A stretch of 12,691 nt of DNA. Origin: Methanomicrobiales archaeon. Its GTDB lineage: Archaea > Halobacteriota > Methanomicrobia > Methanomicrobiales > Methanospirillaceae. Location of the stretch: assembly GCA_012798365.1 (NCBI GenBank), contig JAAZNH010000228.1, positions 1-12,691 on the forward strand, written 5' to 3'. Every line of letters starts with the position of its first letter. Position 1 is the first letter of the stretch. This document shows, in pieces, positions 5,829-12,691 of this stretch. The position numbers and the translations under genes are program-made. The notes under the pieces were generated by a model. The model saw only the letters and a program-made list of their open reading frames with translations, was not told where the DNA came from and made no database searches.

Positions 5829-6902
5829 TTAATGGTATCTCTTTTTGGGTGGCCGGCCACCAGGTTTCGGCCCCTTTTTCCATGACGGCCGCGGCCCCGG
5901 CCTGCGGTCCCCGCCGCGCACCTGCGTCTTCTGCACGGGCGCCTTTCTCTCTTCTTTTGGTGGTTTTGGCTTGGGCACTCTTTCTTTATCTGACGTTGTC
6001 CAGCCCTTTGTATAGGTGCCGGGTGCCATAAAGACCGTTGTTGGAGCGATCACAAGGCCGGTATCCCCGGGTTTGAATGCTGATGACGCAACAAGTGATG
6101 TCCCGAGGCAGACAAACTCGTTCTTCTGGGATAACACTGCCACGGTTTTTCGCCTCTCAAAATCCGTGCAGCTGATGATTCCTACCCCAGCCAGGACCGC
6201 CCCGTGACAGAGTGCATCAATTGCCGAATCACGGATAACAACCGCGGGAAGTTCGGGGACCGCGGCGTCAACGGAGAGGATCATCGAGCTCAGCCGGGCG
6301 GGATCCCCGGCCTGCGCCGCCACAGCAGCATCCTGCACATCGTGGAGGGTGTGCATTGTTTTCTCATCAAAAGCCCCGGACCGGGTCCGGCGGAGTTCCT
6401 GCATGTGGCCGCCTACTCCAAGGGCCATGCCCATGTGGTGGCAGAGCGAGCGGATGTAGGTGCCGGCATCGCACTGGACTTTAAAGAGGACAAGTTTCCC
6501 CCGGATGTCAAGGATTTCCAGTTTCTGGATCTCACGGATCCGCAGGGCCCGTTTCACTGCACTTTTTCGGGGTGGGCGCTGGTAAATCCGTCCCGTGAAT
6601 TCTTCTGCTGCCTTAAGGATATTCTCTTTGGGAACATCGGCATGAAGGCGCATCAGGCAGACATATTCCTTGTCATGCTGAAGCAGGAGGGGAGCGAGGC
6701 GGACTGCGTTTCCCAGCATGATCAGGAGCACACCGGAGACCTGTGGGTCAAGAGTTCCGGAATGGCCGACCTGGCAACCCAGCATTTCCCCCACCCATGC
6801 CGCAACCTGGTGGCTGGAGGGCCCTTTAGGCTTGTCAATGACAATAATTCCCGGCCGGTTCCAGAGATGGACGGGCTCTTTTCCAAGAACAATTGCCGCC
6901 AT
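5829..6902 (-). CDS. cbf5: Archaeal Cbf5/TruB tRNA/rRNA pseudouridine synthase
   Basis: Cbf5 is the catalytic subunit of box H/ACA ribonucleoproteins; it also isomerises U55 in tRNA. The sequence shows GIIVIDKPKGPSSHQVAAWV, then GHSGTLDPQVSGVL with the catalytic Asp at residue 52, YVCLMRLHADV, the RPPRKSAVKR block, and DAGTYIRSLCHHMG. A PUA domain follows (from about residue 230, with HGAVLAGVGI). The start at 6902 (MAAIVLGKEP) is preferred: GGGGAG lies about 11 bases upstream and it sits one base beyond the hemD stop; the longer in-frame start at 6974 would overlap hemD by 71 bases. Length is 357 aa. The last 59 residues form a basic Pro/Lys/Arg/Gly tail (PKPKPPKEERK, RGGDRRPGPRPSWKKGPKPG) likely to be disordered and RNA-binding. 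It is co-transcribed with hemD. Confidence 0.93.
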   Translation of the reverse strand: MAAIVLGKEPVHLWNRPGIIVIDKPKGPSSHQVAAWVGEMLGCQVGHSGTLDPQVSGVLLIMLGNAVRLAPLLLQHDKEYVCLMRLHADVPKENILKAAEEFTGRIYQRPPRKSAVKRALRIREIQKLEILDIRGKLVLFKVQCDAGTYIRSLCHHMGMALGVGGHMQELRRTRSGAFDEKTMHTLHDVQDAAVAAQAGDPARLSSMILSVDAAVPELPAVVIRDSAIDALCHGAVLAGVGIISCTDFERRKTVAVLSQKNEFVCLGTSLVASSAFKPGDTGLVIAPTTVFMAPGTYTKGWTTSDKERVPKPKPPKEERKAPVQKTQVRGGDRRPGPRPSWKKGPKPGGRPPKKRYH

Positions 6903-6903
6903 G

Positions 6904-7620
6904 TTACACACTCCCCGTTTCGCCAAGATACTGGTTGAGTGCGGCGAGCGTTCCTTCAAGCGATCCATCGCCAACTACAGCAGGCGAATGCCCGCCAGAA
7001 CGCATTGTGGTGGCAGTGATCTCGCCGATTGCCATGAGGAGGAGATCCGTTCGCGGGGTCCAGCAGGCTTTGGTATAGGACATTGCACTGGTGAACAGGA
7101 TTGCCAAGGCATCGTCAAGCGGGAGTGTCTCCCCTGTGGGGGCGAGCCCGTAGCACCTGAATTCGCGGGGAATTCCTCCTGCATCCGTGATTGCCGAGAT
7201 AAGGTTCTCGTTTGGTACATCCGCTCTTGGGATGCCAATCCGTTTTCCCACAATCCATTCACCCAGATACGGGACGAAGTCCCGCGAGTAAAAACTGGGT
7301 AATGTCTCTGAGGGGATCCCTCCCTGTGCCAACTCCTTTGCCGTCTGCGGTCCGATCGCAATCACCCGGGGCCAGGTTTTGAGGTGTGATGCGATGATCT
7401 TTGCCGGCAGGGCGCTGGTGAAGAAGAGGCAGTCGAACTGCCCGGCATTGGCAGCAGTAAGAAAATCGCGAATAGTATCTTCCCTGAGTTCGGAGTGCAG
7501 GGGATGAACGCTGTAACAGGTGTGCCCGTATTTCTCGCAGCGTGCCGCATCGCTCTTCTCTTTTCCGGCAAGACGGGTGATCGCGATCTTCATTTCAGGG
7601 ATGTATCGCCGCGTAATCAT
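6904..7620 (-). CDS. hemD: Uroporphyrinogen-III synthase
   Basis: HemD closes and inverts ring D of hydroxymethylbilane to give uroporphyrinogen III, the precursor of cofactor F430, corrinoids and siroheme in methanogens. Family marks: N-terminal MKIAITRLAGKEKSDAARCEKYGHTCYSVHPL; CLFFTSALPAKIIASHL; PRVIAIGPQTAKELAQGGI; and the second-domain LFTSAMSYTKA ... MAIGEITATTMRSGG, the two-domain pattern typical of this poorly conserved enzyme. Length is 238 aa from ATG 7620 or 229 aa from ATG 7593 (MKIAITRL). Neither has a ribosome site; the TATA element at 7644-7655 puts the transcript start near 7624, favouring a leaderless 7620 start, but homology favours 7593. The downstream cbf5 start is one base past the stop. 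No other heme gene is in the window. Confidence 0.88.
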   Translation of the reverse strand: MITRRYIPEMKIAITRLAGKEKSDAARCEKYGHTCYSVHPLHSELREDTIRDFLTAANAGQFDCLFFTSALPAKIIASHLKTWPRVIAIGPQTAKELAQGGIPSETLPSFYSRDFVPYLGEWIVGKRIGIPRADVPNENLISAITDAGGIPREFRCYGLAPTGETLPLDDALAILFTSAMSYTKACWTPRTDLLLMAIGEITATTMRSGGHSPAVVGDGSLEGTLAALNQYLGETGSV

Positions 7621-7639
7621 ATGAGCGTATGCATTTCGG

Positions 7640-7662
7640 TTGGTTTTTATTTATACTAAATT
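7640..7662. promoter_or_regulatory. Divergent overlapping promoters of hemD and the TctA-like gene
   Basis: The A/T-rich run TTTTTATTTATACTAAA contains TATAAATAAAAA on the minus strand (7655-7644) and TTTATACTAAA on the plus strand (about 7648-7658). Each is about 25 bases from a predicted transcript start at, or within a few bases of, the first codon: 7620 for hemD and 7674 for the transporter. Both mRNAs are thus predicted to be leaderless or nearly so. The 53-base gap leaves little room for separate activator sites, so the two promoters may compete. Confidence 0.6.
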
Positions 7663-7673
7663 AATTATAATTA

Positions 7674-8885
7674 ATGCTCGAAATTCTGCTTGGGGTGGTA
7701 ATCGGCGTTGTCCTGGGAACTATCAGCGGGATAATTCCCGGTGTGCATGCCAATACGCTTGCCGGGGTACTGCTGGGTCTCCAGGCGTTTCTCCTATCCT
7801 TTCTGGGCCCTCTTGCCCTTGCCGGATCGATGTTCAGTGCACTTATCACTCATACGTATGTTGATGCAATTCCCAGTACTTTTCTGGGCGTCCCGGATGC
7901 GGATACATCCCTTGCGGTGCTTCCGGCTCATGCGCTCTGTTTCGAAGGAAAAGGCGAAGAAGCAGTCCGTATTGCTGCACTGGGAAGTACGTATGCAATA
8001 ATCCTTGCTGTTCCTCTCTCATTGTTGTGCTTTCTCGTCCTTCCGGCATTTCAGTCGTACTTTGACTGGTGGATTGGTATACTCCTGGTTGCAGCTATCG
8101 GGTACATGATTGTTAACGGCGATGCACCCGGCTGGGCATTGGCGATTTTCTGTGTTTCGGGTATTCTTGGGTGCTTTGCCCTTCACTACTCGTTTCTTGC
8201 ATGGCATACGGTTGGTGGAGAGAGTGCAATTCTCATGCCCCTGCTGGCTGGATTATTCGGCATTTCAATGCTGGTGATGGCATCCCGGGGCAAAGTCCCA
8301 CCCCAGCGCTATTCCGGAATCCTATTGGATGAGAGAAAAATTGCGAAATGTTCGGTATTGGGGACCCTGGCGGGTGTAGCTGTAGGCTGGCTGCCGGGGC
8401 TGTCGACGGCATCAGCAAACGGGGTTCTTGCCAGTATCATCGGCTATGAAAAGGATCGCCGGGGATATATTCTGGCCACCAATGCCGCAAACACTGCAAA
8501 TGCCTTTATTGGTCTCACCGCTCTTTTTGCACTCTCGCGGATGCGTAACGGGGTAATGGCCGCAATAGCGGAACTCCCCCCGCAGTCAATGAGTGCGTTG
8601 ATGGTCATCGGTATTCTTGCTGCGGTATGTGCTTACGTGATTACTGTTTACCTTGCGCGGCATGCATCATTGCTCAATGGGTTTGACAGCAGTCTTCTCA
8701 ATCGCAGCGTGATTGTATTTGTGGTCCTGTTATGCATTGTTCTCACCGGGCCCTTCGGGCTTTTAATCCTAATTCTTGCAACTGCTGTTGGAATTGTGCC
8801 ACACATCATAAACCAGCCGGCAGTTTATTGTATGGGTTGCATCATGATTCCAGTGATGGCGTATTCGTTTGGTATTCTCATCTGA
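7674..8885 (+). CDS. TctA/DUF112-family multi-spanning membrane transporter
   Basis: A 403-residue, highly hydrophobic protein of the archaeal branch of the tripartite tricarboxylate transporter TctA family (COG1784-like). It shows an internal two-fold pattern: IPGVHANTLAGVL at residues 21-33 and LPGLSTASANGVLA from about 240, about 220 residues apart, each beginning a homologous half. The segment VPDADTSLAVLPAHALCFEGKGEEAVRIAALGS and the C-terminal TGPFGLLILILATAVGIVPHIINQPAVYCMG are typical. Roughly ten transmembrane segments are visible as hydrophobic runs. No TctB small subunit or TctC binding protein is nearby; the archaeal members usually occur alone, and their substrate is unknown. ATG 7674 lies about 25 bases after the TATA box and fits a leaderless start. 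Confidence 0.85.
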   Translation: MLEILLGVVIGVVLGTISGIIPGVHANTLAGVLLGLQAFLLSFLGPLALAGSMFSALITHTYVDAIPSTFLGVPDADTSLAVLPAHALCFEGKGEEAVRIAALGSTYAIILAVPLSLLCFLVLPAFQSYFDWWIGILLVAAIGYMIVNGDAPGWALAIFCVSGILGCFALHYSFLAWHTVGGESAILMPLLAGLFGISMLVMASRGKVPPQRYSGILLDERKIAKCSVLGTLAGVAVGWLPGLSTASANGVLASIIGYEKDRRGYILATNAANTANAFIGLTALFALSRMRNGVMAAIAELPPQSMSALMVIGILAAVCAYVITVYLARHASLLNGFDSSLLNRSVIVFVVLLCIVLTGPFGLLILILATAVGIVPHIINQPAVYCMGCIMIPVMAYSFGILI

Positions 8886-8911
8886 AATCTGGAAAAAAGC
8901 CCTGAATTATA

Positions 8912-8921
8912 TGGTTTTATA
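8912..8921 (+). promoter_or_regulatory. TATA box of the nop5-flpA operon
   Basis: GGTTTTATACGGG places a TATA element centred near 8918, about 25 bases before the ATG at 8940. There is no Shine-Dalgarno sequence, so a leaderless transcript starting at or near the A of that ATG is predicted. Confidence 0.6.
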
Positions 8922-8939
8922 CGGGTTAACCGCCATAAG

Positions 8940-9836
8940 ATGACGTATATGCCAGCATACTGGTTTGGTGATGTTGAAGGGGGTTCGTGCACTCCGTTCT
9001 TTGGGGATGCAAACCAGATCGCTGCACGAATCCGTATGATCCGTACCAGTATGGATTCATTTACTCCGCTGTCATGGGAGCAGGCTGTGTCCTGCGGGTT
9101 TTGTCAAAACCGTTCGGAATACCTCACCCGGCTCCGGGAAGTCTGTTTTCTTACAGCAGAACGGGAGATCCGTGCACAATATGCAGGGAAAGATACGGAA
9201 CTGCTCCATATGGTCAGGACCCTTGATGAGATGGACACGGTAATCAATCTCCTGTCTGAACGGGCAATGGAATGGTACCAGATCCGGCAGCCAACATTTT
9301 CCCGAAAATACCGGCGTACCCCCACGCACCTCATGGTCAGGAAGATACGAGAGAAGAGCCGGGGAGCTCTGGGAAGTGTTGCCGGGCAGATTGAATCCCT
9401 GTCACTTGCCAGAACCGACCTGGCAAAGGAAGTATCATCTCGGGCGAATCGTGTTCTGCCGAACACCAGCGCCCTTATCGGCGGTCTTGTCGCGGCACGG
9501 CTTATGGCGCAGGCCGGTGGTCTGGTCCCGTTATCGCGGATGCCAGCGAGTACAATTCAGGTTCTGGGCGCAAAAACCGCCCTCTTTGCACATATCCGGA
9601 CAAAAACTCCCTCCCCAAAACACGGGATTATCTTTCAACACCGGCGTGTCCATAATGCTCCCCGGGCCGTCCGGGGAAAGGTCTCACGTGTTCTCGCAGG
9701 AAAACTGGCCATTGCCGCCCGTCTTGACCAATATCGTGGTGTACTTGTGCCGGAATTTATCGAACAAGCCCAGGCAAAGATCGATGCTACCGGACACTTC
9801 AGCCATGAGCAAAAAACCGGTGGTGATGCCCCATGA
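8940..9836 (+). CDS. nop5: Nop5 (Nop56/58-like) core protein of C/D-box sRNPs
   Basis: Nop5 bridges box C/D guide RNA, L7Ae and fibrillarin in archaeal RNA 2'-O-methylation complexes. The C-terminal NOP domain is clear: SALIGGLVAARLMAQAGGLVPLSRMPASTIQVLGAKTALFAHI at 177-219, then the signature SPKHGIIFQHRRVHNAP at 225-241 and KLAIAARLDQYRG (255-267). Residues 75-170 carry the long charged helical coiled-coil. At 298 aa it is shorter than many archaeal Nop5 proteins, with a reduced N-terminal fibrillarin-binding domain and no long basic C-terminal tail. ATG 8940 is chosen from the TATA spacing; ATG 8949 (MPAYWFGD) is the alternative. It overlaps flpA by four bases. Confidence 0.93.
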   Translation: MTYMPAYWFGDVEGGSCTPFFGDANQIAARIRMIRTSMDSFTPLSWEQAVSCGFCQNRSEYLTRLREVCFLTAEREIRAQYAGKDTELLHMVRTLDEMDTVINLLSERAMEWYQIRQPTFSRKYRRTPTHLMVRKIREKSRGALGSVAGQIESLSLARTDLAKEVSSRANRVLPNTSALIGGLVAARLMAQAGGLVPLSRMPASTIQVLGAKTALFAHIRTKTPSPKHGIIFQHRRVHNAPRAVRGKVSRVLAGKLAIAARLDQYRGVLVPEFIEQAQAKIDATGHFSHEQKTGGDAP

Positions 9837-10441
9837 TCTGGATTGGTGATGTACTGGTCTCGAAAGGTGAAGGGGGCGTATACAACGAACGGACGCTTGG
9901 TGAAGCAAGAGTCTGGGATCCGTACAGAAGTAAACTTGCAGCTCTTTACTATCTGGGGAAAGGTGTTGAACTTACTCCTGATATGTGTGTGCTCTATCTT
10001 GGAGCTGCGAATGGGACAACCGTCTCACATGTTGCGGATTACACTAACACCGTATATGCGGTGGAATTTGCACCCCGCCCTATGCAGGACCTGCTGGAAG
10101 TGGCACACCGGAGAAACAATATCGTTCCGATCATGGCCGATGCTACACGTCCGGAGTTATATACTCCGCTTGTTGAAGCTGTAGATCTGCTTTACCAGGA
10201 TGTTGCCCAGCCGGATCAGGCTGCAATTACAATACGGAACAGTGTATTTCTCAAACGTGGTGGTACGCTCATCCTGATGCTGAAAACACGCAGCGTTGAT
10301 ATCCGGAAAAACCCGGCGGAAGTATTTGAAGAGACTCTGGCACTTCTCTCTAGCGGTGGCCTGACTCCTATCGAAAGCCTGTGGCTTGAGCCCTATCATC
10401 ATGATCATGCAGCAATCGTCTGTACAAAACCCCGCGACTAA
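9833..10441 (+). CDS. flpA: Fibrillarin-like rRNA/tRNA 2'-O-methyltransferase
   Basis: FlpA is the SAM-dependent catalytic subunit of archaeal C/D-box sRNPs, methylating the 2'-OH of rRNA and tRNA at guide-selected sites. Family features: WDPYRSKLAALYYLGKG at 28-44; the SAM loop VLYLGAANGTTVSHVADY at 53-70; AVEFAPRPMQDLL (76-88); a loop Asp in IMADATRPE (100-108); YQDVAQPDQ (121-129); and a C-terminal LEPYHHDHAAIVCTKP. Length 202 aa is slightly below the usual 210-230, with the N-terminal beta-hairpin domain trimmed. The start overlaps the nop5 stop (ATGA at 9833-9836), so the two partners are translationally coupled. Confidence 0.95.
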   Translation: MIWIGDVLVSKGEGGVYNERTLGEARVWDPYRSKLAALYYLGKGVELTPDMCVLYLGAANGTTVSHVADYTNTVYAVEFAPRPMQDLLEVAHRRNNIVPIMADATRPELYTPLVEAVDLLYQDVAQPDQAAITIRNSVFLKRGGTLILMLKTRSVDIRKNPAEVFEETLALLSSGGLTPIESLWLEPYHHDHAAIVCTKPRD

Positions 10442-10462
10442 CCCCAATACCTGGTAGTATCC

Positions 10463-11179
10463 ATGACAAACGGAATTCGTTTTCAAACAGTGGGTGCACT
10501 TTCTGTTGTAGCCCTCATAATCCTCGTTGTAGTGATAATCCTGCTTATCCCGCTCCTGTTCCTGGGACTCATTGGTGCCGCGTTTACCCGTCTTGGATTC
10601 TCATGGATCTCAGCGCTTGCGATGGTACTTCTGATTCTTCTTGGAAGTGCGGTCAATATCCCTGTTTACACAATCAAACGCGATATGATTCGAATTGATT
10701 CGGGGGGAGAAGGATTTGGTGATTCCTTTGTCCAGCGATCCGCCCGGGGGGTTTGGGAGACGGTGGTATCCATCAATGTGGGCGGAGCGATTCTTCCGGT
10801 CTGTGTTGCCGCATATCTCCTGTATACAGCACTTCCACTTACCGGCAATAGTATTTTTTTACCCCTCTTTGCCGGAATCCTCATCGTAGCAGTTTTTACC
10901 GGTGTTTCAACCCGGGCACTACCCGGTATCGGATTACAGGTACCCATTCTCATGCCCGCGCTCGTAGCGCTTCTTGTTGCACTTCTGCTTGCCGGGGGAG
11001 CTGGCATACCTGCGGCTGTGAGTGCGTTTGTCAGTGGCACCATTGGTGTCCTTGTGGGTGGGAATATTTCCCAAATTCCTAAAATCAGGGATCTTGAACT
11101 CCCCGCGTGGAGTATCGGAGGCACCGGAACCTTTGGTTCTGTTCTTATATGCTGCATCCTTCCCGCGCTGCTTGCCTAG
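10463..11179 (+). CDS. DUF1614 family integral membrane protein
   Basis: A 238-residue membrane protein with about seven or eight hydrophobic segments: a long N-terminal one (VALIILVVVIILLIPLLFLGLIGAAF), then ISALAMVLLILLGSAVNIPVY, ILPVCVAAYLLYTALPL, FAGILIVAVFTGVSTRAL, ILMPALVALLVALLLAGGAG, AVSAFVSGTIGVLVGG and the C-terminal IGGTGTFGSVLICCILPALLA. The SAVNIPVY block and the C-terminal IGGxGxF motif fit DUF1614 (COG4089), a family common in archaea with unknown function. It follows flpA after 21 bases, with only GGTAGTATCC as a weak ribosome site, so it may be the third gene of the nop5-flpA message. No link to RNA modification is evident. Confidence 0.82.
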   Translation: MTNGIRFQTVGALSVVALIILVVVIILLIPLLFLGLIGAAFTRLGFSWISALAMVLLILLGSAVNIPVYTIKRDMIRIDSGGEGFGDSFVQRSARGVWETVVSINVGGAILPVCVAAYLLYTALPLTGNSIFLPLFAGILIVAVFTGVSTRALPGIGLQVPILMPALVALLVALLLAGGAGIPAAVSAFVSGTIGVLVGGNISQIPKIRDLELPAWSIGGTGTFGSVLICCILPALLA

Positions 11180-11216
11180 ATTACCTGAGGTATAGCGTGA
11201 AATGTGTTAGAAGAAA

Positions 11217-11289
11217 TAGCCCGGAGCAGATTCGAACTGCTGTCAGAGGATCCAGAGTCCCCTATGATTGACCGCTACACTACCGGGCT
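11217..11289 (-). tRNA. tRNA-Gln(CUG)
   Basis: Minus strand. Acceptor AGCCCGG (5' end at 11289) pairs with CCGGGCU (11218-11224), with discriminator A at 11217. The anticodon stem GGGGA/UCCUC (one G-U pair) holds loop CUCUGGA, anticodon CUG. The T arm AGCAG-UUCGAAU-CUGCU is intact. No CCA is encoded. It lies 59 bases after thyA on the same strand and converges with the DUF1614 gene. Confidence 0.93.
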
Positions 11290-11348
11290 GTTGTGCCTCT
11301 TACTTTTTGCTGTTGTTGCTTAATTAATGTGACGGACTCTCTTGCCCC

Positions 11349-12074
11349 TCAAACCGATTTTGCCCGTTCACATTTCTGGCAGGCAAGGCAGACTTCCCGG
11401 ACCGGCTGAATCAGTTTTCCTTTGCCGCAGAATGGTTCTATGTCATGAATATCGCGGATGTAATAGATGTGAGGGACAAGGGAGATATGCGTGTATGTGC
11501 CGCAGGCAACCCCAAGTTGATCAGCGATTGATTTCTGGAGCTGGACGAGCGCATACATATTGGCACCTGCCGCAGTGAGCATATCATTGGAGCGGAAGAT
11601 GACTTTCATATGAAGTTTTTTGTCACGCAGGACACACTGGATGAGCTGGAGGCAGGGGCAGTCGTCGAGTTTTTCGTCAATTACAGGATTCCAGGTGATG
11701 GCGATTGCCCTGCGGGTATTGGGTGAAGCGCGGAGTTTGTCCACAATATAGGCAATCTGGTTGACATGGACGGGGTTGTTTTCCGCAGTGAGACTCTCGC
11801 CCCAATCAAAAAGCCGGCCATGATAGTCATATTCAAAGGAGGCATGAGAGCCATTCAGGAGATCCCTGGCATACTGCTCGACAAACTTCTGCTGGAACCG
11901 GGAATACGGACTGACGGATGGTTCGGCAAGGGGGGTATCCACCTGCATGGCAATCTCCTCGAATTCAACGGTGGCCTCTTCATTCTCGGTCTTGAGAAGC
12001 CATCCCTTCTCCAGGATCATCTGGATGACCTGTTCATGTGCCTTGCCAATGCTGGGTGCCCGGATCACTCTCAT
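11349..12074 (-). CDS. thyA: Archaeal-type thymidylate synthase
   Basis: This 241-residue protein converts dUMP to dTMP using a methylene-tetrahydropterin (tetrahydromethanopterin derivative likely in methanogens). It belongs to the short archaeal ThyA group. Catalytic Cys is probably C141 in DDCPCLQLIQCVL, which lines up with the bacterial PCHxxxQF motif; RSNDMLTAAGANMYALVQLQ (161-180) lines up with the RSxD...N..YALL substrate-binding block, with N172 the likely pyrimidine-recognition Asn. Upstream, SPYSRFQQKFVEQYARDLL and FEYDYHGRLFDWG form the N-terminal fold. The C-terminus carries CLACQKC (C229, C232, C235) with C216 nearby, a possible metal site. TATA-like AAATATAC on the minus strand (about 12101-12110) lies roughly 30 bases before the ATG, suggesting a very short leader. 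Confidence 0.9.
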   Translation of the reverse strand: MRVIRAPSIGKAHEQVIQMILEKGWLLKTENEEATVEFEEIAMQVDTPLAEPSVSPYSRFQQKFVEQYARDLLNGSHASFEYDYHGRLFDWGESLTAENNPVHVNQIAYIVDKLRASPNTRRAIAITWNPVIDEKLDDCPCLQLIQCVLRDKKLHMKVIFRSNDMLTAAGANMYALVQLQKSIADQLGVACGTYTHISLVPHIYYIRDIHDIEPFCGKGKLIQPVREVCLACQKCERAKSV

Positions 12075-12370
12075 AGAGTTATTGTATGAAGCAGGAGGTT
12101 GTATATTTTGTTCAATTGTTGTCAGGATTGAAAGGGAGGAAAATGAACGGAAGAATACTGGTATTTTGAGTAGTGGTGGGTGGATTACCTGGAAAAATGC
12201 TCCATGGATTGATGCATTCAGACCATTTTTTATTCGGTATTACAATCAATAGTGTTGAACTGGATGGAAAAAAGTCAGAAAACAGAACCCACAATTCATT
12301 ACCACCCACAATTTTGCTATGCGCGATCATAATGAAGATCAGAGTATGTTATTCAAACATAATAAATTAA
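12075..12370. other. Gene-poor stretch upstream of thyA
   Basis: No convincing gene of normal size is seen; the overlapping open frames here have poor composition and no family marks. The stretch contains the thyA promoter at its left end. An AAAGGGAGGAAA ribosome-site-like run at 12131-12142 precedes an 8-codon frame (12143-12169, MNGRILVF). CCCACAATT occurs twice, at 12288-12296 and 12304-12312; the second copy sits in ACCACCCA, which can pair partly with TGGTGGGT at about 12173-12180. Confidence 0.4.
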
Positions 12371-12611
12371 AAAAAGGTTGTCATTTTGTTTCTAAAACTC
12401 CTCATTTTTTAGTCAGTTTCAAAATCTGACGATATTTCAAGCCTAAAAGCCTTGTAAAAAATGACCACAAAGGCTATATCCGCTCTTTTACAAATACTGT
12501 TCCATATTCCGTCTAAACGGAGTATGGGGCTCGTAGAATCGTTATTCGGCATTTGTCGAAAGCGATTTGCGGCTTGAAATGTATGATGTAACCTTTGGAG
12601 GAATTGAACAA
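12371..12611 (+). promoter_or_regulatory. Structured upstream/leader region of the secreted-protein gene
   Basis: About 240 A/T-rich bases precede the last gene. Possible TATA elements are GGCTATATCC near 12472 and TTTTACAAATAC near 12486. Three inverted repeats follow or precede them: GTCAG/CTGAC at 12411-12429; an 11-pair hairpin CCATATTCCGT (12502-12512) with ACGGAGTATGG (12517-12527), one T-G wobble and a CTAA loop; and TTCGGCA/TGTCGAA at 12545-12560 with one wobble. A strong ribosome site GGAGG lies at 12597-12601, 10 bases before the ATG. Unlike the neighbouring leaderless genes, this one seems to have a long 5' UTR. Confidence 0.5.
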
Positions 12612-12691
12612 ATGACTAAGCGATTAACAATTGCACTCGTTGCAGTCGCTCTGTTTGTGCTTATGGCAGTCATGCCGGTTTCGGCAGCAGC
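12612..12691 (+). CDS. Secreted or cell-surface protein, N-terminal signal peptide only
   Basis: Only the first 26 codons are inside the window: MTKRLTIALVAVALFVLMAVMPVSAA. The sequence is a textbook Sec signal peptide, with a Lys-Arg N-region, an 18-residue hydrophobic core and a VSA-A cleavage site. The GGAGG at 12597-12601 gives a strong translation signal. Such signal peptides with strong ribosome sites and long leaders fit abundant S-layer or other surface proteins of Methanomicrobiales, but the mature protein is not visible, so that role is inference. Confidence 0.8.
   Translation, partial: MTKRLTIALVAVALFVLMAVMPVSAA

Noticed and set aside
6204..6938. Plus-strand open frame of 244 codons opposite cbf5
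   Set aside because: Shadow of cbf5; no motif, no promoter or ribosome site, and composition mirrors the real gene.
12112..12330. Minus-strand 72-codon frame upstream of thyA
   Set aside because: No ribosome site, no recognisable domain, and low-complexity composition; it also overlaps the thyA promoter region.

Overview
The window looks like a euryarchaeal methanogen chromosome, most likely a Methanomicrobiales relative such as Methanoregula. That assignment is inference from gene content and family resemblance, not from a database search. The archaeal signs are direct: a Nop5/fibrillarin pair, a Cbf5-type pseudouridine synthase, the short archaeal form of thymidylate synthase, an IorAB ferredoxin-linked oxidoreductase, a DUF1614 membrane protein, TATA-box promoters placed for leaderless or short-leader mRNAs, and tRNA genes without an encoded CCA.

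Layout from left to right. Bases 1-807 are the 3' part of a radical-SAM tRNA methylthiotransferase. A small coiled-coil protein of unknown function follows (900-1436). About 860 bases without a gene (1437-2299) hold an unusual, hairpin-rich, GATC-rich tandem repeat; its main unit is 281 bases, present twice in full and at least once in part. It ends at a tRNA-Ile(GAU) on the minus strand. Next comes a tight plus-strand run of iorA, iorB and a beta-class DNA methyltransferase (2514-5590) joined with no intergenic space. A cluster of hairpins then separates this run from a minus-strand group: tRNA-Ser(GGA), cbf5/truB and hemD (5710-7620). A compact divergent promoter drives hemD leftwards and a TctA/DUF112-type membrane transporter rightwards. 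After that come nop5 and flpA (overlapping by 4 bases; the C/D-box RNA 2'-O-methylation machinery) and a DUF1614 membrane protein. The minus-strand tRNA-Gln(CUG) and thyA follow. A 537-base gene-poor stretch then leads into a long structured 5' region and the first 26 codons of a secreted, possibly cell-surface, protein.

Functionally the window is rich in RNA maturation: tRNA ms2t6A thiomethylation, box H/ACA pseudouridylation through Cbf5, box C/D methylation through Nop5 and fibrillarin, and three tRNA genes. Metabolic genes cover aryl-pyruvate oxidation/reduction (IorAB), tetrapyrrole synthesis (HemD) and dTMP synthesis (ThyA). Most coding genes are ordinary for a methanogen. The least explained item is the repeat block at about 1479-2240: one of its palindromes keeps perfect pairing through a two-sided A-T to G-C change between copies.
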